DNA of 64,000 nucleotides, from NCBI GenBank assembly GCA_018398585.1, contig JAGTTD010000007.1, forward strand, positions 15,120,320 through 15,184,319. Reading direction: 5' to 3'. The notes beneath the pieces are model-generated. The model worked only from the letters and a program-made list of their open reading frames with translations, was not told the DNA's origin and searched no databases. The DNA comes from Simmondsia chinensis. Its lineage: Eukaryota > Streptophyta > Magnoliopsida > Caryophyllales > Simmondsiaceae. Below, piece by piece: positions 1 to 10,342 of the stretch (positions within the stretch are counted from its first letter, which is position 1; each line of letters begins with the position of its first letter). Both the position numbers and the translations under genes were made by a program.

Positions 1-628
1 CTTGTTTCCTCAAATCAGTGGCAGAACCCACGAACAGCTTGCCTTGGATTCGAATCAAACCTTTTTGCACTGTAATTCCTGTGTCTGCAGCAGCGTTTTT
101 TGCATCTGAACTAAGCACAGCAGCAGCTATTTTCTCCTGAGCAAAGAGATCTCCCTCATAGGACTTATGTAGCTCTTCCACCCACGAAGGTACTACCACG
201 GAAATTGCAATGCAAGTTCCATGATCAGCATCCTCAAAATGCCTTGACAGTGCATCTGCAGCTGCGTTTTCCTTGCCACTTCTATACTCGATGTCATAAT
301 CAAGGCCTAACATCTTCATGAGACCTTTCTTTTGAATTCACGTCACGATCTTCTGTTCAAGGAGATACTTGAGGCTTTGGTGATCCGTCCGAATGATGAA
401 CTTGTGACCCTCCAAATAGTGCCTCCATTTCCCCACGGCTAAGAGAATTGCAAGGTACTCCTTCTCATAAGTCGACATGGCTTGATGTTTGGGACTTAAA
501 GCTTGGCTCAAGTAAGCAATAGGCCTTCCCTTTTGAGAAAGAACAGCCCCTATACCAGTACCACTTGCATCGGTCTCCAAAACAAAGCTCTCGGTAAAGT
601 ACGCATTGTCAAAACTGGTGCAGCACAC
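1..628 (-). pseudogene. gypsy RNase H domain and linker toward integrase (G1-F)
   Basis: The minus-strand translation carries the RNase H core of a gypsy polyprotein: FVLETDASGTGIGAVL (first catalytic Asp), the SPKHQAMSTYEKEYLAIL segment and IIRTDHQSLKYLLEQKIVT. The frame then meets a TGA at 335-337 where the related copy at 42306 has Arg, which fits a CGA to TGA change at a CpG. Past the stop the same frame continues to the window edge through KENAAADALSR and a linker ending near FVGSATDLRKQ, the usual bridge to the integrase zinc finger. The frame differs from the RT frame upstream, so a frameshift lies near 625-630. Confidence 0.9.
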
Positions 629-1950
629 ATTGCGGCTTTAAGGGCTTCAAAAGCAACTTGAGATCTCTCACTCCACTTAAAAGCATCTTTCTTCAAGAGC
701 TCGGTTAGGGGTTTGGCAATAGAACCATAACCCTTAATAAATTTTCCATAATACCCGGTCAATCCCAAAAATCCCCTCAATTGCTTCAAGGTGATTGGAA
801 TTGGCCACTCTTGCATAGCACGGATCTTGCTAGGATCAGTAGATACTCCCTCGTGAGAGATGATATGACCCAAATACTCGAGCTTATTTTGAGCAAACGA
901 ACATTTGGACAACTTTGCGAAGAACTTGTGCTGCCGCATCAATACAAACACTTGTCTGAGGTGAGTGAGATGAGCTTCATATGTTGAGCTATAAATCAGT
1001 ATGTCATCGAAGAAAACGAGCACTGACTTCCTCAAAAAAGGCTTGAAAACGTCACTCATGGCTGCTTGGAAAGTGGTCGGGGCATTTGTTAAACCGAAAG
1101 GCATAACAACGAACTCGAAATGGCCATGATGAGTTTGAAAAGCTGTCTTGTAGATATCCGGCTCGAGGACCCTGATTTGATGATATCCTTGCCTCAAATC
1201 CAGCTTTGAAAAGAAGCACGCTCCATGTAGCTCATCGAGCAAGTCGTCTATGACCGGAATGGGAAACTTGTCTTTCACGGTTGAAGCATTCAACCGATGG
1301 TAGTCAATACACATTCTGGCCGACCCATCCTTCTTTTTCACGTGGATCACAGGTGAAGCAAAACGACTACGGCTCGGTCTAATGAAACTCATGTGAAGAA
1401 GCTCTTCAACCTGTTGCTCAATCTCTGTCTTTTGGCCGTGTGGGTATCGGTATGGCCTAATCTTGAACGGCTCAGCATTACCACGCAATGGAATGGCATG
1501 GTCTACACTCCTTTGAGGAGGAAGACTCTTAGGCTCCTCAAAAATGTCCCCAAATTCATCAACTAAGGTCTGCACCTCCTGTTGAATACCCTGCTGCTGC
1601 TCAACCGAAGATAACATGAACAATTGACCAATCCATTGTATTGCCTTCTTCTTGATTCCATCGTGCACACTTTTGCCATCAATTAACTTGAGATGAGCCT
1701 CCTCCGACATACCTTTCAAGGACACTTTGGTGCCATGAACCTCAAATGCCACGGTCCTCATCCAATCCACCCCAAGCACTATAGCACAACCACCCAAAGG
1801 GAGAACTCTGAAATCAAAGGTGAAGTGATGTTCTTGCATAGACCATGGGAATGCTATGCACTTGTTATGAATTGTTAACGAATTGCCATCAGCCACCATC
1901 ACTTGTAAAGGATGAGTCTTTATTGCTTCATGCCTAACCTTCTTACTCAA
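629..1950 (-). pseudogene. gypsy reverse transcriptase with protease tail (G1-F)
   Basis: A 466-codon open frame (it runs on to 550 out of register) covers the end of the aspartic protease (GGCAIVLGVDWM), the protease-RT linker and a nearly whole reverse transcriptase. Visible RT blocks are KKKDGSARMCIDYHRLN, FSKLDLRQGYHQIRV, the MPFGLTNAP block and the catalytic VLVFFDDILIYS with both aspartates kept. The thumb follows (LEYLGHIIS, RGFLGLTGYYGKFIKGYGSIAKPLTELL). This is the best preserved RT in the window. It is cut off from gag-protease by a frameshift near 1950 and from RNase H by another near 628. In an active element these parts would come from one polyprotein. Confidence 0.93.
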
Positions 1951-2426
1951 CTTGGGATCGATGAAGCTGTACTTCCACTATCAATGAGGATAATGATGGA
2001 ATGTTTTCCAGTCTTGCCTCTGATTTTGATAGTATTATGAGCTCCACTCCCGGTTAAAGCCTTCATTGATATTTCCACTTCATCCTCACTCAAATCCTCT
2101 TGTGAAGAATCTCCAACACTGTCAATTTCTGCTGCCGATTGCTCACTGTCGGATTCAGCTTCAGCACGGATCCCTTTAGCACACATTATTGCTTGTGTTT
2201 TGCACCTATGTCCAGGTTGATATGGCTGGTTACAACGAAAGCAAAGTCTTACCGAGCTTCTGTCAACAGCACGCTTAAAACCTGTACCAGAACTTGCTCT
2301 CGGTTGTGATTTGAATTTGCTGCTTAGCTGTTTAAACTTGTCACTCGATTGGACATGAGTAGCTTCAATCAATTTTGCCTTGTTATAGGCACCTGACAAG
2401 GTCTTAGGACCAATGGCTTTCACCAT
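1947..2426 (-). pseudogene. gypsy gag C-terminus, zinc knuckle and protease start (G1-F)
   Basis: This 159-codon frame holds the end of gag and the start of protease. It begins in the NMVKAIGPKTLSGAYNKAKLIEAT segment, carries a CCHC-type zinc knuckle (LCFRCNQPYQPGHRC), an acidic spacer rich in Glu, Ser and Asp, and then IILIDSGSTASS with the DSG catalytic triad of retroviral-type aspartic proteases. The related copies read DSGSTHSF at the same place, so the last residues here are already out of register. A frameshift near 1950 shifts the rest of the protease into the next frame. Confidence 0.9.
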
Positions 2427-3590
2427 GTTTTTGATCCTAGGCTTTAATCCACTTATAAAGCAAGAAACATAATATGACTCGGCCTCAAAACGGATAACAA
2501 CTTTGCTCTTAAGTTCTCAAACCTAAGCATATACTCCTTCACGGTTGTAGTTTGGGATAATTTGTTAAAGTTATCCACCACATCCGTTGATTCCCCTTCT
2601 CCATAGCGTTCACACATTTCCTCTGCGAATTGGTCCCAAGAAAGGTTCGGTTTGCTCTTCAATAGACTATAGTACCAAACCTCATGTTCACCATGTAGAT
2701 GCACTGCAGCTAATTGGAGCTTTTCGTCATCCGGTATGCTGTAATACATGAAATACCGGTCACACCTTCTCAGCCATGATTCCGGTAGTTTTCCATCAAA
2801 AGGATCAATTTCGACTCTTGGCTGCCTGTGATTACCACTTCTACCACCAGATATAATGTCACTACTCACTGTTCTTTTTTGGTAATGTCGCTCAGGAGGT
2901 CTGTCCAGGTGTTCGAGCTCATCAAAATCAGTCCTGCGCTGCCCAGCTGAAATCTGTGGCCTGCTACTGCGTTCTGTATTCAAAGCCTCAGGTCTGCCAT
3001 GTACCTGTTCAGAGGCTCGATCCTGATTATCTACATCAAATTCAGGTTGCAAGGATTGATTTTCGGTTGATCTGATGTTAATTGAAGGTCCTACAGTCGC
3101 CTGCACTACTGGAGATTTGCCACGGTTCCTCACCGGAATATCAGGCCTTTTCATATTCACTCGCTGCTGATCGGTCTCCTTCTGCTGAAAGATCTGACTT
3201 GCAGGCTTCAAAATCGCATCAACACTTGACTCTTTTTGTTTATTAACCTGATCTTGCAATTTTTCGATTTTATCTTCAATTTGTTGCAGCCGCTCTTCCT
3301 TATGCGAGTCTTTATCCAAAATCAATTTCAACAATTGCTGAATGCTATCACTGTTCTGCATACTCTCGAGTTGCTGCTGTTGCTACTGATCAAACCTAGC
3401 TTTGAGCTCGATTTGCTGTTGCTCAAACTTAGCATCAAACTTAGCATTCAGCTGTTCTAACTTGTCATTCCAATCCCGATGATGATCACTTGATACATTA
3501 GCTCCAGAATTCGTAACTGTAGCAACAAAATCCAATCCAGAACCTGGAGCATTAGCACCTCCAGCTCAGATCTGGTTCTCACGCCTTCGA
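2427..3590 (-). pseudogene. gypsy gag, N-terminal and capsid region (G1-F)
   Basis: The main open part is 2453-3361 (302 codons). It shows a coiled-coil-like stretch (SHKEERLQQIEDKIEKLQDQ), a long polar linker, and then the conserved retrotransposon gag block with FDGKLPESWLRRCDRYF, VHLHGEHEVWYYSLLKSKP, EEMCERYGEGES and VKEYMLRFENLRAKL. The same block recurs at 39850-40200, 50335-50748 and 54970-55300. The frame breaks near 2453, where the related copies continue into FISGLKPRIKNL. Between 3361 and about 3590 the gag N-terminus is broken by stops but keeps the GVRTRS start-region motif. Capsid function is inferred from the family. Confidence 0.88.
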
Positions 3591-3645
3591 TCATATTTTT
3601 CTTTGATTTTGCTAGCCTCAATCAATCAATTGATTGCTTGAACCA

Positions 3646-3657
3646 GCTCTGATACCA
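3646..3657 (-). promoter_or_regulatory. Primer-binding site of G1-F (initiator-Met tRNA type)
   Basis: On the minus strand these bases read TGGTATCAGAGC, the usual plant retrotransposon primer-binding site complementary to the 3' end of initiator-Met tRNA. Two bases separate it from the end of the 5' LTR, which fixes the element as minus-strand. Confidence 0.93.
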
Positions 3658-3659
3658 AT

Positions 3660-4063
3660 TGTTAGCTTCCAATTAAGAATTGAAAGTCTAACCTAGTAGA
3701 AGAAAGAGTTAAGGTGAGAAGAGAAGTGAAAGGGGATGAGAAATAGAGAAAGAGATGAGAAAAGAGAGATAATTCCAAAAGGAAATCAGTTTATATTTCA
3801 TTGAATACTTGAATTACAAGCTTAAGGTCCTATTTATAGACTTTTGGAGACAATGCATCAAGACTAACCAACTAAACCCCAAAAAACTACCTTTCCTGCC
3901 AAAAATCAGCAAACCGCCACCAATTTGACCTGCGTTGACCAGAACCCACCTTTGGCGCCTAAGAACCGACTTAACTACAATTTAAAAGCATACAACTCAT
4001 CACTTGGAACAATACCCAGCCACTACTACAGAAATTACAATTAATTTCTAACGAATCATAACA
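3660..4063 (-). repeat. 5' LTR of G1-F (404 bp)
   Basis: On the plus strand it starts TGTTAGCTTCC and ends AATCATAACA, giving the TG...CA ends (TGTTA...TAACA). On the minus strand a TATA-like TATAAATA (complement of 3831-3838) is placed as expected for an LTR promoter. The LTR is bordered inside by the primer-binding site and outside by LINE sequence. Confidence 0.92.
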
Positions 4064-4119
4064 CTTTGCTCGATTCAGGCCAAGCTCAAAACAAGCTAAG
4101 TTCTTGTGTCTCCTTAGTG

Positions 4120-4890
4120 CCCTACTATGTGTTAATAAATGATCGACGTTCCCAATGGTTTAAACCTTCTAGAGGGCTGCGTCAAGGAGACCGGTCTCTA
4201 ACTCTGTATCTTTTTATTCTTTGGATTGATTGATGTGTTAGCCACACATATTAAATGTGGACTAGAAGAAGGCGATTGTGGCTTAGGAGTTCGTACGGTG
4301 TGATCAACCCCGATTATTCCGTGCTTCTTGTTTGTAGCTTAAGTCTAGACTACTATGGCTCACAATCAGGTCAACTTGTAACTTAAGTCTTCCATTGCTG
4401 TTTCTAAGAATGTGAATTCTAGCTTGAGGAACATGATTAGTCGTATTTTTAATATTAATTTGTTGGCAGGATTTGATAAACATCTTAGTTGTCTCCTGAA
4501 TGGAGGAAGGCCTGATAAACTAGCTTTTTTAGATCTTAATGATAAAGTCTTAAAAATTAGCTCCATGGAAAGTAAATGTTATTTCTAGGGCGGGTAGATT
4601 AGTGCTTATCCAGTCTAATTTGGAATCCATGCCGGTCCATATTATGTAGTGCTTTAAAATTCCAAACTTGGTCAATAACAATATTGATAAAGTCAGTAAA
4701 GATGTTTTTTGGAAGATTGAGAATTGAATCAGTGGTATGCCAATGATTGCATGGGATAAAATATGTCGTCCTAAAGGTGCGGGTGGGTTAGGTCGAAAAA
4801 GAATGTCAACAGCAAATAAAGCTTTTTGTAAACTGGGGTGGAAGATTATTAGGAACGCAGACAGTCTTTGGGTTCAATTGATGAAGTCTA
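4120..4890 (+). pseudogene. LINE reverse transcriptase fragment
   Basis: Around 4140-4230 the plus strand encodes SQWFKPSRGLRQGDRS followed by LYLFILW, the signature RGLRQGDPLSPYLFIL block of plant LINE RT with some substitutions. From about 4380 the text KSSIAVSKNV, then RPDKLAFLDLNDKVLKISS, then RAGRLVLIQSNLESMPVHIM matches the thumb and post-RT region. It ends in MIAWDKICRPKGAGGLG and NKAFCKLGWKII. The catalytic FADD block between these parts is deleted, so the enzyme cannot be active. The function is that of target-primed reverse transcription in intact relatives. Confidence 0.85.
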
Positions 4891-4979
4891 AATATTTATG
4901 AGACCAGGATTTTTTAACCATAGGACTAAATCTAAGAATTCTTAGGCCTGCAAAAATATTATTAATTGGAGGTATCTTC

Positions 4980-5540
4980 ATAAGGGTATTCGATGGCTCG
5001 TAGGTGATGGAAGTAAAGTATCCTTTTTGGTTTGATGCCTGGTGTACTCCTAGGCCTTTGGCCGAGCTTGTCACTAATGACCAAATTTATAAGGACCCTT
5101 CTTTGAAAGTCGCAAATTTCATTGATGGGGGTCTTTGGAAAAGCAATGGCCTGAGGACTGTTCTCCTGGAGAACATTCTTCCTTTTTTGTTGGGAGCACC
5201 GATCCCTTTTATCCATCGGCCTGACAACTTTTGTGGGATACACGGTTCATGGTGACTTTTTAGTCAAGTTAGCCATGTGGCTTGCTCATGATATTGAATG
5301 GGAGGAAAGAAGTAGTTGGGAGTATAGTTGGATTTGGAAAGTTGATGTGGCTCCCAAAGTAAAACTCTTCTTGTGCTGGCTGTGTCGTGATGTGCTTCCT
5401 ATGTGTACCACTATGGCAGTTAGAGGGGTTAGAATCCCAAGTCTATGCCCACGATTTGAAGTTAGTGATGGAACTGTGGATTACTTGTTTCTTCAATGCC
5501 GGTTTTCGAGACAATGTTGGTAGTTGGCTTTAAGGAGAGG
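4980..5540 (+). pseudogene. LINE post-RT / zf-RVT region
   Basis: Two overlapping open frames (5004-5255 and 5233-5523) encode WFDAWCTPRPLAEL, and then WEYSWIWKVDVAPKVKLFLCWLCRDVLP and YLFLQCRFSRQCW. This is the zf-RVT-like region found between RT and RNase H in plant LINEs, where conserved Trp, Cys and His-type residues mark the family. The split into two frames at 5233-5255 shows a frameshift. Its biochemical role is not well defined in the family. Confidence 0.85.
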
Positions 5541-5814
5541 TGTCTCAACCAGTCTTCGGAGTTCATTTATGGCTTCAAAATTTGTGGCGTCAGGGAAGGA
5601 GGGATATTACCCGTAGAATAGAAGACATAGTTCCTATTTTATGGACATTATGGAAGTCCAGGAATGTGCTTGTTTCTAAAGGAAAGGACTCTACTCCAAG
5701 CAGTATTGTTATTCAATAAGATAGAAATTTTGCGGTATGGCGCCCCGGGAGTATTGCATTCTACTACTATCCTCCAAACTCAATCTAGCTTGGGTCAAGG
5801 ATTTAGGAATCAAA

Positions 5815-6213
5815 CCAGGCGGGCTCCTTCGGATAGGGGTTGCTTCAAAGTTAATTTTGGCGGTTCTAAAAGATCTAAGGAATCAGCTTATGGTTTTATT
5901 ATCCATGATGTCGGAGATACCGTTCTCTCTGTGAGGCCGGTAAGGTTAGAAATGTTCTAATCCTTGCAGAAACATGGACAGCAAGGGAGAGTATTAAGAA
6001 ATGTCTTGATATGGGTATTGACAGGGTGCATATTGAAGGAGATGATCTTACTGTTATTCCTATCATTGAGCGGGAGATTTAGTGCTTATGGCAAATCAGA
6101 ACCATTATGGAAGGCATTTGGTATATGCTCTAGTTTTTCAGTGAGTATTGCGTTTCTCATATTTTTCGTTAAAGGAATGCAGCTGCTGACAGGGTTGTGG
6201 CTTTGGGCTTGAA
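5815..6213 (+). pseudogene. LINE RNase H (RVT_3-like) domain, broken
   Basis: The translation shows GCFKVNFGGSKRSKESAYGFIIHD, then in another frame ESIKKCLDMGIDRVHIEGDD and near the end a stretch like KRNAAADRVVALGL. These match the plant LINE-associated RNase H fold: a first beta strand where FDG is expected but FGG is read, an IEGDD-type catalytic region and the terminal NAAAD motif. At least one frameshift (about 5955) and one in-frame stop (about 6080) break it. In intact relatives it removes RNA from RNA-DNA hybrids during insertion. Confidence 0.8.
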
Positions 6214-6240
6214 TCAGGAAGATGGTGATTTCTCTTAGGA

Positions 6241-7263
6241 TGATACTAGCTAACAGCAAAGTTAGATTATATATATATAACGTAATTATCTTCTAATGAA
6301 AAGTAGGCACACATTTCACTGTACTTGAAGGGATGGAGTGTTGCACAATTAGATCTGGTTTGTTGTTCTCAAATCTTAACTAGTTTAGAGTAATGAACAT
6401 GTTTTAAATATCAGAATTTGTCTAGATTAAGACCCGGACTTGATTGGCTAAATTTTTACATATATAACCATACGAAACTAGTATTATCAGTCCAATTTTA
6501 ACCATTTATCAGTCTTATGTTCATTTTGGTTTGAATTTAAATTGATAAACAACCTAACATTGGGTTGTTGGCTTTGAAGCAGGAGCAAAAAGGAGAAAAA
6601 CTCAATGTTGAGCCCAATTCGGCTCACATGGAATGTTACTGCCCTTTTAAGTTCCCGCCCCCAAGTAGGGGAAAAACATTTCCCTCTGGAAATAATTTTG
6701 CATTCACTAGATTGCACCGAACAACGGGAAAATGTTAAAATGACTTCTTCGAATCAATTTTACCCCTCTGCCAAACGGAGCCTTAATGACACTCTTCTGA
6801 TAGCCTTTAATAGTTACAATTTATGTAATACGTTGTTCTTAGTCCCTTGCTACTTGGAGAAATCCAAGTTTATTGAGAGGAGCAATGGTTATCGTTTTTG
6901 GACAAGTAAGGCAAGTTGAAACACTTGGATTGGAAAATTAGACTCGATGGTACATTGTGATGTGCTTTCTCTGCTTTTCTTTCACTTTTTCCATGTTTCC
7001 ATTTTCTGTCATTTTTAATGATGAATATAATGATTGGTTGGGATAATCTAGGATCTTAAAATAATTGTCATGTTTAGCATTTTTGGATGCTCTAAAAGAT
7101 TTATGTTATCCTTGCGGGTGGTTGTGAACTCGTAATTGCAACTTCCCCACCTCGTTAACTTTCCCCATTATAGTTGGGGTTCTCCATGCCTTAAGTCCCT
7201 TTCTATTCATTTTGATTATAAATGAGCTCACTGGGCACATTCCCCTGCACGTGCGTGCGCGTG
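6241..7263. other. Intergenic, no gene recognised
   Basis: AT-rich sequence with short open frames on both strands that show no family motif. A short (TA)n run lies near 6270. Around 6650-6780 there is text of the kind seen in many plant non-coding repeats (CCAAACGGAGCC), but I cannot define element ends. The stretch may be intron or spacer. Confidence 0.5.
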
Positions 7264-7294
7264 CCCCCCCGCCGGGGGGGGGGGGGGGGGTGGG
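7264..7294. repeat. C-run and G-run just before RTE relic
   Basis: Seven C's (7264-7270) are followed, after GCC, by about 17 G's (7274-7290) and then TGGG. Just upstream is alternating purine-pyrimidine sequence (CACGTGCGTGCGCGTG). The run sits directly before the RT catalytic region of the RTE relic, so it replaced or interrupted RT coding sequence. Its length is liable to sequencing error. Confidence 0.85.
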
Positions 7295-8440
7295 TACTTT
7301 GGTGTATGCTTTTTGCAGATAACATAATTCTAAGGTGGGAGTCACGAGAAGAGGTATGAGAAGTTGGAACTTTCGAGAAGCCCTTGGAATTAAAAGGCTT
7401 ACGACTCAGTAGATCCAAGATTGAATATCTGGAATTTAAGTTTGGCACCTCCACCAGGCCTACCATAGAAGACGTCAAAATGGGATCAGAGTCCATAGCG
7501 GAAAAGGAGTGTTTTAGATATTTGGGTTCCATGGTACAACAGGACGGCGAAATTAACGAGAATGTCAGCAATCGTATTAAAGTAGGTTGGTATAAATGGA
7601 GGTTGGCCTCTGCGGTATATAAAGTTTCCATTAAAGTTAAAGGGAAAATACTATAAGATGGTAGTGAAACCAGCTATGTCATATGGTGCGGAGTGTTGTC
7701 TCATACACAGAAGCTGAAGGTGACAGGGATGAAGATGTTGCGGTGGGTGTGTGGACACACAAGGAAGGAAAGGATCAGGAATGACATTGCAAGAGGCAAA
7801 TTGGGCGTGGCCCCGATGAAAGATAAATTGAGGGAGCAACGTTTGTGGTGGTTTGGGCATGTTAGGAGGAGACCGACCATTGCCCTTGTCAGGAGATGTG
7901 AGCAACTACATGCTACGCTTGGGAGGAGAGGGAGAGGCAGGTCAAAGAAGATATGGATGAAGATGATTCGACACGACATCACCCACATAAACCTACAGGA
8001 GGAGATGGCCCTAGATAGAGATCAGTGGAGCGGTAGCATCGATGTAGCGGTGTAGAATAGAGGAGCATATTTTGGCTAGCACTCTTGCCCCTAGGCTTAT
8101 ATGTCTGCCTGTTTGGCTTACTTGATATGTCTGGGAGCTATTGTATTGCCTATTGTTGCTTCATGCTTTCTTTATGTTTATGCTTTATGCTTGCTTTGTA
8201 CCATTGTTTGTTCCTATGCTTTTATACTTCTCAGGTTGGGGGTCCTCGTACACAACCTCTCTTTAGGGTAACACCTTGGAGGGGTAAGGCTGCAAACATC
8301 CCTCCCCCTCAGACCTTGCATTTGCAAGAGCCCTTGAGACACTGGGCCGGTTGCTGTTATAGCCAACTTCATGTACACCACCTGACTTGCATCTTAAAGG
8401 GTGAGGAGTATCTTGGAATTAAGGAGTATCTTGGAATTAG
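7295..8440 (+). mobile_element. RTE-type LINE relic, 3' end
   Basis: A 3' piece of a plant RTE-clade non-LTR element: end of RT, C-terminal domain, and an untranslated tail with the typical GTAAGGCTGCAAACATC, CCCCCTCAGACC and GAGACACTGGGCCGG text (about 8285-8350). The element's end is marked by two direct copies of AGGAGTATCTTGGAATTA (about 8403-8440), in line with the short 3' repeats of RTE elements. RT blocks upstream of the catalytic motif are missing. Confidence 0.85.
7306..8055 (+). pseudogene. RTE LINE RT catalytic region and C-terminal domain
   Basis: At 7306 the frame reads MLFADNIIL, a form of the RT catalytic block in which the second Asp of FADD is Asn. After a TGA at 7357-7359 come LKGLRLSRSKIEYLEFKF and ECFRYLGSMVQQDGEINENV. 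A shift near 7655 interrupts the YGAEC block. The frame then resumes with KLKVTGMKMLRWVCGHTRKE, APMKDKLREQRLWWFGHVRRR and RGRGRSKKIWMKMIRHDI to the stop at 8053-8055. This is the characteristic RTE C-terminal domain. The changed catalytic residue, stop and shift show it is inactive. Confidence 0.87.
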
Positions 8441-9856
8441 ATAAGGCAGTTAGTATTGGATATTGAGCTAGCCACTATGTAATTGATTGTCACTTGGCGA
8501 TACATTTGTAATGGCCTTCATAATGCACATCAAATTGAATTTTATTGTTAAAACACATTTATGCCTTTACATGCTACAGGCTATTCTAAGGATGTAAAAT
8601 TAATAAATTTATGGCTTTTTATTTACAATTTTTGCATATGTAAGGCCTCAAAAGCAACGTATACTCCCTTAAAATATCCAATGTGGTCGCTCAAACCTAT
8701 TACATGTCCTCCATGACACCCCACTTGCCGTGACCATTGATGTGACAGCGAATCTCAATTTGATTCAGAATTGACTGTGACACTATAGTTCCACATAGCC
8801 TTTAATATAGATTTCACGTTTTAGTTCTGCTTGGAATGATTCCAAACATGTGAAATATGGTGCTTATGACTTGTGCTTGTTATGTGACATTTTCCTAACC
8901 CGAGGAAGGAGAATAGATAATAGGGGTGACCTTTTGTGAAATGAACGTCAATATCAGAGCGCGGGTGCAACTGCATTTTATGCAAAAAGACGGGGACTCA
9001 TTTGTTAGTCATACATGACAAGTTCATAAAAGAGGCACAATCTTTCTACTTAATGGCACGCTTTTTTGAAACGGAGTGCATTTGGAAGGAATGTGTTACA
9101 ACAGGGAGCAATGAGGTCTTGGTCTGGCAGTGTTGCCACGGGCAATATTTGATACAGAATTCTAGCTAGAAACCTTAAGCTAGGTGTTTGAGAGTACATG
9201 CTGCTTTTAGTTTAAAGATGTCCTTTCTTGGTGACATAGGCAGACCGGGTCTCCTATAGTGGGATAAGTATTTGTGCTAGCATGTTTTGGAATGCAGTCA
9301 GTCACAGATTTGCAAGAATGGATTCCTTGGCATAACAAAATGGGTTCTGGTTGTGGGATTTTGTAACATAGCAGTTAGGCTAATTTCCATAAATGACATA
9401 CAACTTTGACAGCAGCTTATTAAATTGCAATTCATGGTTGCGTTGCCTGGAAAGCAGGATACGTGGATATCAGGTAACATATTGTGGTGATCTGCATTTG
9501 AGTTTCTCTTTCTAAGGGAACACAATTGTTTTTGGCCTTATGTTTGCAAAGTTTGAATGATGATTAATTCTCATTCCTCTTTGATAGTTTTTATTATGTA
9601 ATTGTATTTATAAAATATTATCTAACAAATAAAACAATAAATACACATTTTGGAGGGACAAAATCTCGGCGCTTATTCTTCTGGAGTGTAATCATTTCTT
9701 CTCTGGACTATTACAAATTGTGTTACTAATGGGTAATTGTGTAACAAGTAGCCCAGAATTCATTACCAGCATAACTGCCTTTAATATGATTCTATGCTTT
9801 AACTGAAGAGGCCCCTGGTTTTTAGCATGAATTTTATGTTACATTTCTGTCATCAG
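8441..9856. other. Non-coding, upstream of host exon (probable intron, at least in part)
   Basis: AT-rich, no recognisable protein motif on either strand and no clear repeat family. The last part, up to a TTTCTGTCATCAG acceptor at 9844-9856, behaves like the 3' end of an intron leading into the exon at 9857. The LINE relics upstream could also lie in the same long intron; that is inference. Confidence 0.5.
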
Positions 9857-10342
9857 GAGCAGGAGAAAATGAGGAGGAAGAAGTTAGCAGTAACAAAGAT
9901 AGACGACACTGTCCAAGCTGAGCTTAATCCAGCTGCGCAACTGCAGCATTCAGGGTGGCAGGCAGTCACCGAGTCTGGCTTTCATGTTACAAATTCCCAG
10001 AATCGGTTCACTTCCAGCGGCAGAACAATAGGCGCTGCTACAATGTTGTCAATCAACCCACCGGCTGTGCCTGTTCTTTCGACAAATGCATCTAATATTG
10101 AGCGGGTAAAACCTCAGAAGTTGAAGGCAACCGTAGATGGTACACTAGCAAAGAAAAAGGTGAAGAGGAAGCCAGAAACTGATCCTGGAGGTACGCATTT
10201 GCACCCAGAGAAGTTATCTTCATATCAAAGCCACGATAGGCAAAAGTCCCAGAAGCATTCTGCAGATCGTTTACTCCAAGCTGCTCCTCAGAAATCGAAT
10301 TACCAGCTGTCTACACTGCCGGGTTTTCAACCACTGACATGA
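9857..10342 (+). CDS. Terminal exon of an unidentified host gene
   Basis: The reading frame stays open for 161 codons from a likely splice acceptor (pyrimidine-rich TTTCTGTCATCAG, exon from GAGCAGGAG) to a TGA at 10340-10342. The product end is polar: it begins EQEKMRRKKLAVTKIDDTVQ, has a basic cluster AKKKVKRKPE that could act as a nuclear localisation signal, and ends LSTLPGFQPLT. There is no zinc finger, gag, RT or integrase motif, and base composition is richer in G+C than the surroundings. I do not recognise the family; a nuclear protein is an inference from the basic cluster only. An ATG at 9827 would extend it upstream by ten codons, but that part looks like intron. Upstream exons were not found. 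Confidence 0.6.
   Translation, partial: EQEKMRRKKLAVTKIDDTVQAELNPAAQLQHSGWQAVTESGFHVTNSQNRFTSSGRTIGAATMLSINPPAVPVLSTNASNIERVKPQKLKATVDGTLAKKKVKRKPETDPGGTHLHPEKLSSYQSHDRQKSQKHSADRLLQAAPQKSNYQLSTLPGFQPLT

Larger units (their letters stand above)
1..4063 (-). mobile_element. Ty3/gypsy LTR retrotransposon G1-F, 5' part
   Basis: Read on the minus strand, the element runs 5' LTR (3660-4063), primer-binding site, gag, protease, reverse transcriptase, RNase H, and leaves the window before integrase. The order PR-RT-RH and the gag zinc knuckle place it in Ty3/gypsy. It belongs to the same family as the element at 38652-44402: both share the gag start, the CNQPYQPGHRC knuckle and the RT text. Several frameshifts and one clear stop show it is dead. 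The first bases outside the LTR are CTTTG (4064-4068); the matching target duplication would lie outside the window. The sequence beyond the LTR is a LINE relic, so this copy probably inserted into it. Confidence 0.93.
4069..6240 (+). mobile_element. L1-type LINE relic (RT, zf-RVT region, RNase H)
   Basis: This stretch reads as the 3' half of a plant L1-clade non-LTR retrotransposon ORF2: late RT blocks, the Cys/His-poor zf-RVT region and a C-terminal RNase H. The order and motifs match plant L1 LINEs. It is full of stops and shifts, and the RT catalytic FADD block expected near 4300-4380 is missing. The 5' part is cut at the gypsy LTR at 4063 and may continue left of the window. I cannot place the 3' end exactly; no clear poly-A tail is seen after 6213. 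Confidence 0.85.

Noticed and set aside
6605..6919. A 104-codon plus-strand frame
   Set aside because: No domain, no splice or promoter context, base composition like the flanking spacer; overlaps another frame on the minus strand.
7651..7988. Minus-strand frames opposite the RTE C-terminal domain
   Set aside because: Shadow frames of a clearly recognised plus-strand coding relic.
9827..9856. ATG at 9827 as the start of the host protein
   Set aside because: The bases before 9857 look like an intron end (T-rich, CAG acceptor), and the added residues (MNFMLHFCHQ) differ in character from the rest.
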